Positions 33,335 to 38,473 of a DNA stretch of 38,473 bases are shown here, in pieces. The translations under genes were made by a program, and so were the position numbers. The first letter of the stretch is position 1. Every line of letters begins with the position of its first letter. The notes below the pieces were generated by a model. That model saw nothing but the letters and a program-made list of their open reading frames with translations. It was not told where the DNA came from and ran no database searches. This DNA comes from Alphaproteobacteria bacterium (lineage in GTDB: Bacteria; Pseudomonadota; Alphaproteobacteria; SHVZ01): positions 1 through 38,473 of the forward strand of contig VGEH01000027.1 of the NCBI GenBank assembly GCA_016869375.1, written 5' to 3'.

Positions 33335-34581
33335 GCGACGGCAAGGCAGGCGCGAAGGTCGACGAGGCGCGGCTCTGGCAGCGCCATATGGACATGGCGG
33401 AACTCGGCAAGACGCCGAAGGGCGGCGTCAAGCGCCTGGCGCTGACCGACCTCGACAACGAGGCGCGGGCGAAGCTGATGGCCTGGGGTGCCAAGCGCGG
33501 CTTCAAGAGCTTCATCGATCCGATCGGCAATTTCTTCGTCCGCCGCGAAGGCACCGATCCAAGCCTGCCGCCGGTCATGAGCGGCTCGCACACCGACACC
33601 CAGCCCTCGGGCGGGCGCTTCGACGGCATCTACGGCGTGCTCGCCGCCTTCGAGGCGCTGGAGGCGATCGACGATGCCGGCCTCAAGACCAAGCGCGCGA
33701 TCGAGGCGGCGGTCTGGACCTGCGAGGAGGGCGGCGCCCGCTTCCCGCTCGGCACCATGGGCTCCTCGGTCTTCGCCGGGACCAACAAGCTCGATGAGGT
33801 CCTCAAGATGAAGGACCATGACGGCGTCACCGTCGGCGACGCGCTCAAGAGAACGCGCGCGCATGTGCCCGGCGCCATCGACCGCCCGCTCGGCGTGCCG
33901 GTCGCCTCCTTCGTCGAGGCCCATATCGAGCAGGGACCCGAACTGGAAGCGCAGGGTAAGACGATCGGTGTCGTTACCGCGATCCAGGGCTCGCGCCGCT
34001 TCGTCGTCGAGGTGACGGGCGAGGACGGCCATGCCGGCACGGTGACGCGCGCCCGGCGCAAGGACGCGATGTTCGCCGCCACCGATATGGTGCAGGCGCT
34101 TCGCAAGCACTTCATGGACGACGACGACCGCATCCGCTTCACCGTCGGGCGCTTCGTGGTCGAGCCGAACGCCATGGCGGTGATCCCGGGCAAGGTGACC
34201 TTCACCATCGACTTCCGCCATCCTGAGGAAGAGGTGATCGTCAAGCTCGGCGACGGCGTCGAGCCGCTGTGCCAGTCGCTGCGCGGGCCTTGCCAGGTGA
34301 AGGTGACACAGTTCATGCGCTCGAAGCCCGTCCCCTTCGGCGGGCTAATTCCCGGCCTTATCCAGTCGGCAGCCGATCGCTTCGGCTTCTCCTCGATGCC
34401 GATCCTTTCCGGCGCCGGGCATGACTCGATCTATCTCGCCAAGGTCTGCCCGACCGCGATGATCTTCGTGCCCTGCGAGAAGGGCATCAGCCACAACGAG
34501 ATCGAGAACGCGACGCCCTACGACCTCGCCGCCGGCGCGCGCGTGCTGACCGAGGTGCTGGTCGAGCTGGCGAACCAGTAA
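33331..34581 (+). CDS. M20-family Zn-dependent amidohydrolase (N-carbamoyl-amino-acid hydrolase/allantoate amidohydrolase-like)
   Basis: VMSGSHTDTQPSGGRFDGIYGVLAAFEAL...CEEGGARFPLGTMGSSVFAG...VEAHIEQGPELEAQGKTIGVVTAIQGSRRFVVEVTGEDGHAGT; GTGA overlap with crcB. Confidence 0.93.
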   Translation: MSDGKAGAKVDEARLWQRHMDMAELGKTPKGGVKRLALTDLDNEARAKLMAWGAKRGFKSFIDPIGNFFVRREGTDPSLPPVMSGSHTDTQPSGGRFDGIYGVLAAFEALEAIDDAGLKTKRAIEAAVWTCEEGGARFPLGTMGSSVFAGTNKLDEVLKMKDHDGVTVGDALKRTRAHVPGAIDRPLGVPVASFVEAHIEQGPELEAQGKTIGVVTAIQGSRRFVVEVTGEDGHAGTVTRARRKDAMFAATDMVQALRKHFMDDDDRIRFTVGRFVVEPNAMAVIPGKVTFTIDFRHPEEEVIVKLGDGVEPLCQSLRGPCQVKVTQFMRSKPVPFGGLIPGLIQSAADRFGFSSMPILSGAGHDSIYLAKVCPTAMIFVPCEKGISHNEIENATPYDLAAGARVLTEVLVELANQ

Positions 34582-35898
34582 GTGAGATTGGGAAGCCGCG
34601 CGGCGCACCGCCGCGCCTTCGCCCTCGCCTGGCCGCTGATCCTGGCGAATGTCACGGTGCCGCTCGTCGGCGCCGTGGATACGGCCGTGCTCGGCCATTT
34701 GCCGGATGCTCGCTATCTCGGCGCCGCCGCGCTCGGCGGTGTTCTCTTCAGCCTGCTCTATTACAGTTTCGGTTTCCTTCGCACCGGCACGACCGGGCCG
34801 GTCGCCCAGGCGCGCGGCGCCGGCGACTTCGCCGAGGTCAAGGCGACGCTCTATCGCGCCCTCCTGATCGCTAGCGTCGTCGGCGTCACGATCGTCGCGC
34901 TCCAGCTGCCGATCCGCTGGATCGCCTTCCAGATCCTGAAGGCGAGCCCCGAGATCATGGGCGCAGCGGAGACCTATGTCGCGGTCCGCATCTGGGGCGC
35001 ACCGGCGGTGCTGACCAATTTCGTTCTGCTCGGCTGGTATCTCGGCCTCGAGAATGCGCGGATCGGCCTCCTCCTCCAGGTCGTGATCAACCTCGCCAAC
35101 CTCGCGCTCAACCTCTTCTTCGTCTTCGGTCTGGGCATGACCATCGAGGGCGTCGCCGCGGCGACCGCGATCGCCGAATGGATCGGTGCCGCGCTCGGCC
35201 TCCTGATCGCGCTACGCACCATCGCCGGCATGACGGGGACCGTCGATCGCGCGCGTCTCTTCGACCGTGCCCGCGTCCTCCGGCTGATCGCGCTCAATCG
35301 CGACATCTTCATCCGCACCGTTCTCGTCATCCTCTGCTTCTCCAGCTTCACCGCCATCGGTGCCCGCTTCGGTGACCTGACCGTCGCCGCCAACGCGGTG
35401 CTGATGACCTTCTCCACCTTCATGGCCTTCGCCCTCGACGGCTTCGCCCAGGCGGCGGAGACGCTGGTCGGGCGCGCCATCGGCGCCGGCGACCGCACCG
35501 AGCTCGACGACTGCCTCGGCGCCACCTTCGTGTGGTCGGCCGCCGTCGCCATGGGCTTCACGCTCGTCTACGGGACCGGCGGCCCCTTCATCATCGCCAT
35601 GCTGACCGACCTGCCCGCGGTGCGCACCGAAGCGCTGCGCTACCTGCCCTGGGCCGCAATCATGCCGATGGTCGCGGTCTGGAGCTTCCAGCTCGACGGC
35701 GTCTTCTGGGGTGCGGCGCGCGGCCCCGACATGCGCAACATGATGCTGATCTCGGCCGGATGCTTCGTCCTCGCTGCCTGGATCGCGGTACCGCGCCTCG
35801 GCAATGACGGCCTCTGGCTCGCGATCTACGTCTTCCTCATCGCGCGCGCCGTGACCTTGGGCCTCAAGCTCCCCGCGGTGCTGCGCTCGGTCGGCTAG
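34582..35898 (+). CDS. MATE family efflux transporter
   Basis: RRAFALAWPLILANVTVPLVGAVDTAVLGHLPDARYLGAAALGGVLFSLLYYSFGFLRTGTTGPVAQARGAGD; GTG start. Confidence 0.93.
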   Translation: MRLGSRAAHRRAFALAWPLILANVTVPLVGAVDTAVLGHLPDARYLGAAALGGVLFSLLYYSFGFLRTGTTGPVAQARGAGDFAEVKATLYRALLIASVVGVTIVALQLPIRWIAFQILKASPEIMGAAETYVAVRIWGAPAVLTNFVLLGWYLGLENARIGLLLQVVINLANLALNLFFVFGLGMTIEGVAAATAIAEWIGAALGLLIALRTIAGMTGTVDRARLFDRARVLRLIALNRDIFIRTVLVILCFSSFTAIGARFGDLTVAANAVLMTFSTFMAFALDGFAQAAETLVGRAIGAGDRTELDDCLGATFVWSAAVAMGFTLVYGTGGPFIIAMLTDLPAVRTEALRYLPWAAIMPMVAVWSFQLDGVFWGAARGPDMRNMMLISAGCFVLAAWIAVPRLGNDGLWLAIYVFLIARAVTLGLKLPAVLRSVG

Positions 35899-35911
35899 CC
35901 TGCCAGCCCGA

Positions 35912-36271
35912 TCAAACCAGGAGGCCGGCAATCCCCCTCACCGCGGCCTCCGCGGCACCCAGCGTCTGGCGCAGCTGGCCGATCTGCCGACTGAGGTCGG
36001 CGATCTCCTGAATGCTCGTGCGGAGCGCCCCATTTGCCTGTCGCAGCGCATCCATCAACCTCCGGAGCTCATCCGACTCCACGACATTCGTCAGGATGAT
36101 CCGGTTGCGGGCATGCTGGATTTCGGACGCCTGGAGATACAGGAGTTCGGCCGCAGCCGCCGCATCCTCGTTGCCGGCCCGACGTGCCGCCTGAAGACGC
36201 GCGCGCAGTCGCGCCATGACCTCCCCGATATCGTCGCCTGTCTCTACGAGAAGCTGTTCCAGCTCGTCCAT
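35912..36271 (-). CDS. Hypothetical helical/coiled-coil protein (119 aa)
   Basis: MDELEQLLVETGDDIGEVMARLRARLQAARRAGNEDAAAAAELLYLQASEIQHARNRIIL..., heptad-like; 16 bp after the lipoprotein gene. Confidence 0.8.
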   Translation of the reverse strand: MDELEQLLVETGDDIGEVMARLRARLQAARRAGNEDAAAAAELLYLQASEIQHARNRIILTNVVESDELRRLMDALRQANGALRTSIQEIADLSRQIGQLRQTLGAAEAAVRGIAGLLV

Positions 36272-36287
36272 GGCTCTTCTCCTCTGT

Positions 36288-37214
36288 CTAAGGAAGCACT
36301 GCGGTCAGGTCATCGACCGCCTTCTTGAAGGCCTGCACCGACGCCGTCAGGGTTCCGAACTGGCGTGAGGGATCCTTAAGCGCTTCTGCGAGTTCGCCAT
36401 GCGCCTTTACCATGGCGTCAAATATCGGCGCGGGACTTGCGTTGATGAGCGCAGCAACCTCCGCGGCTGACTTCCGGGCGGCGAGAACGCCCGGGATCGC
36501 GTCGACGCCGGGGTTGCGCGTGATCGGCCGAACCGAAAGAACGAACTCGTCGCGACGGCGCTGCACGTAGTCGGCCTTGGCGATCATCGCCAGTTCCGCG
36601 AGGCGCCCTTTGCCGGCCTGGAGGGCCGGCTGCACGGCGTCCGTCGCTTGCTTCAGGGCGACGTAGCGCTTGTAGTTGAGATGGTTTCCAGCGATCCAGG
36701 TAATCGCACCGGTGAAGGGACCGACGATGGCGTCGACGCTCTTCTGATCGGCGGTGGACGGCATGAACGCCTTGATCAGCCCGCCGACGTCCTTCGAGAG
36801 GGCGCCGATGGCGCTCGTTGCCTCGGCGATGTCCTTCGAGGAGGCCACTGCCTCAAGGCTGGCAGCGTAGTCGGCAAGGAGCGTCATGAGCTCAAGCACC
36901 TTGGCGGTGCCGACGCCGGGTTTTACTTCCGCCGGCGTGCCATTGAGCAGGACCCGACAGGGATTCGCCGCCGACGGGGCTGCCGCGTTGCATTCTGCAC
37001 TAAGCTCGATCGAGACCGAGCCTTGTTCGAGGATCGCGCGGCGCAGCCTGTTGCGATCGGCGATCTCGTCACTGGCCGTAACGAACGTGGCGACTGCCTG
37101 TGTCGCCTTTTCGGTCGAGGCCTTGAAGCTCTTGATCTCGTTCACGTAGACGGCCGCGGAGCAGCCGGCCGCGACGAGTGCGACAAGCACGATGGCGTTC
37201 GCTCGGATCCTCAT
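36288..37214 (-). CDS. Hypothetical lipoprotein
   Basis: MRIRANAIVLVALVAAGCSAAVYVNEIKSFK: signal peptide with lipobox LVAAGC; remainder helical, no known family recognised. Confidence 0.85.
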   Translation of the reverse strand: MRIRANAIVLVALVAAGCSAAVYVNEIKSFKASTEKATQAVATFVTASDEIADRNRLRRAILEQGSVSIELSAECNAAAPSAANPCRVLLNGTPAEVKPGVGTAKVLELMTLLADYAASLEAVASSKDIAEATSAIGALSKDVGGLIKAFMPSTADQKSVDAIVGPFTGAITWIAGNHLNYKRYVALKQATDAVQPALQAGKGRLAELAMIAKADYVQRRRDEFVLSVRPITRNPGVDAIPGVLAARKSAAEVAALINASPAPIFDAMVKAHGELAEALKDPSRQFGTLTASVQAFKKAVDDLTAVLP

Positions 37215-37387
37215 GAGAACTCCCCATCGATACAACCTGCCGGAGAATGTACCCTCGCCAGGGGGAGGGGAAATCATCCGAACGGGGGATGGGTCGATCG
37301 GACCCGTGCGGCCAGCCCATCGGCACTTCTCACCAATGGACAAGGAAGCCGGTCCTTGCTACTGGCGGACGAGTCAGGAGCCCTCCG

Positions 37388-38374
37388 GTGAGCACGCGCA
37401 AACCCCTGGTCGTCGTCACCCGCAAGCTGCCGGACGCGATCGAGACGCGGATGATGGAGCTGTTCGAGGCTCGGCTGAACGCCGACGACCGGGCGCTCAC
37501 CCGCGAGGAGCTCGTCGCCGCCGTGGCGAAAGCCGAGGTTCTGGTGCCGACGGTCACCGACCGCATCGACAAGGACGTCCTCGCCGCCGCCGGGCCGCAG
37601 CTGAAGCTGATCGCCTCCTTCGGCACCGGTGTCGACCATGTCGACCTTGCAGCCGCTCAGACGCGCGGCATCGTCGTCACCAACACGCCGGGCGTGCTGA
37701 CCGACGACACCGCCGACATGGCGATGGCGCTGATCCTGGCCGTGGCGCGGCGGATCGGCGCCGGAGAGACCCTGGCCCGCTCCGGCGAGTGGCGGGGCTG
37801 GTCGCCGACCTCGATGCTGGGCACGCGGCTGACCGGCAAGCGGCTGGGCGTCGTCGGCATGGGGCGGATCGGCCAGGCCGTGGCGCGCCGCGCCCGCGCC
37901 TTCGGCCTCTCGATCCATTATCACAACCGGAAACGTGTCTATCCCGATGTCGAGGGCGCGCTCGAGGCGACATACTGGGAGAGCCTCGACCAGATGCTGG
38001 CGCGCATGGACGTGATCTCGGTCAACTGCCCGCACACGCCGGCCACATATCACCTGCTCTCGGGGCGGCGTATCAAGCTGATCAAGCCGGGCGCCATCCT
38101 GGTCAACACCTCGCGCGGCGAAGTCATCGACGAAGCGGCCCTGGCGCAGGCGCTCGCCTCCGGCACGCTGGGCGGCGCCGGGCTCGACGTCTACGAGCAC
38201 GAGCCGGCGATCCACAGGAAGCTGCTGGAGGCCGACAACGTCGTCTTGCTTCCGCATATGGGTTCGGCGACGCTGGAAGGCCGGCTCGCCATGGGCGAGC
38301 GCGTCATCATCAACATCAAGACCTGGGTCGACGGCCATCGTCCGCCCGACCGGGTCATCGAGCAGCTTCTCTAG
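37388..38374 (+). CDS. D-isomer-specific 2-hydroxyacid dehydrogenase (glyoxylate reductase-like)
   Basis: GKRLGVVGMGRIGQAVARRARAFGLSIHYHNRKRV, VNCPHTPATYHLLSGRRIKLIKPGAILVNTSRGEVIDEAAL, GLDVYEHEP, LLPHMGSAT; GTG start. Confidence 0.94.
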   Translation: MSTRKPLVVVTRKLPDAIETRMMELFEARLNADDRALTREELVAAVAKAEVLVPTVTDRIDKDVLAAAGPQLKLIASFGTGVDHVDLAAAQTRGIVVTNTPGVLTDDTADMAMALILAVARRIGAGETLARSGEWRGWSPTSMLGTRLTGKRLGVVGMGRIGQAVARRARAFGLSIHYHNRKRVYPDVEGALEATYWESLDQMLARMDVISVNCPHTPATYHLLSGRRIKLIKPGAILVNTSRGEVIDEAALAQALASGTLGGAGLDVYEHEPAIHRKLLEADNVVLLPHMGSATLEGRLAMGERVIINIKTWVDGHRPPDRVIEQLL

Positions 38375-38473
38375 ACCCGCATTTCCCAGATGAACCATTG
38401 AACTGGGCGGCGTCGAATCCATTTGAGCCATAGGACGCAACGTCTTGTCTCATTGGACCGGGGTCGCAGATGG

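Overview
High-GC, tightly packed bacterial chromosome segment, alphaproteobacterial in character (MmcB, DUF1150, Hsp20, PdeM and cysD/cysNC-type content). About 36 protein-coding genes are supported, most of them ordinary metabolic, transport or repair genes: aldehyde dehydrogenase, amidase, PhyH oxygenase, TRAP transporter parts, RraA-like protein, M81 peptidase, cysD/cysNC, CrcB, M20 hydrolase, MATE and 2-hydroxyacid dehydrogenase. There is also a photolyase/FAD-oxidoreductase/DUF1365/CFA-synthase operon and a ligase-associated helicase + PdeM pair. No rRNA, tRNA, CRISPR, prophage or transposase was recognised. The observations most worth follow-up are: (1) a 26-bp exact tandem duplication (31915-31966) that splits a PAS-PAS-histidine kinase into two ORFs joined by a TGATG stop-start; (2) a 430-bp non-coding interval (11315-11748) with a perfect TGTGA-N6-TCACA palindrome followed by several hairpins and terminators; (3) an RpoH-like promoter plus ROSE-like thermometer hairpin in front of hsp20; (4) an 11-bp perfect palindrome overlapping the promoter core of an AbrB/PIN toxin-antitoxin pair; (5) an uncharacterised lipoprotein + helical-protein operon (35912-37214). 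All family calls come from reading the translations; no database search was run.
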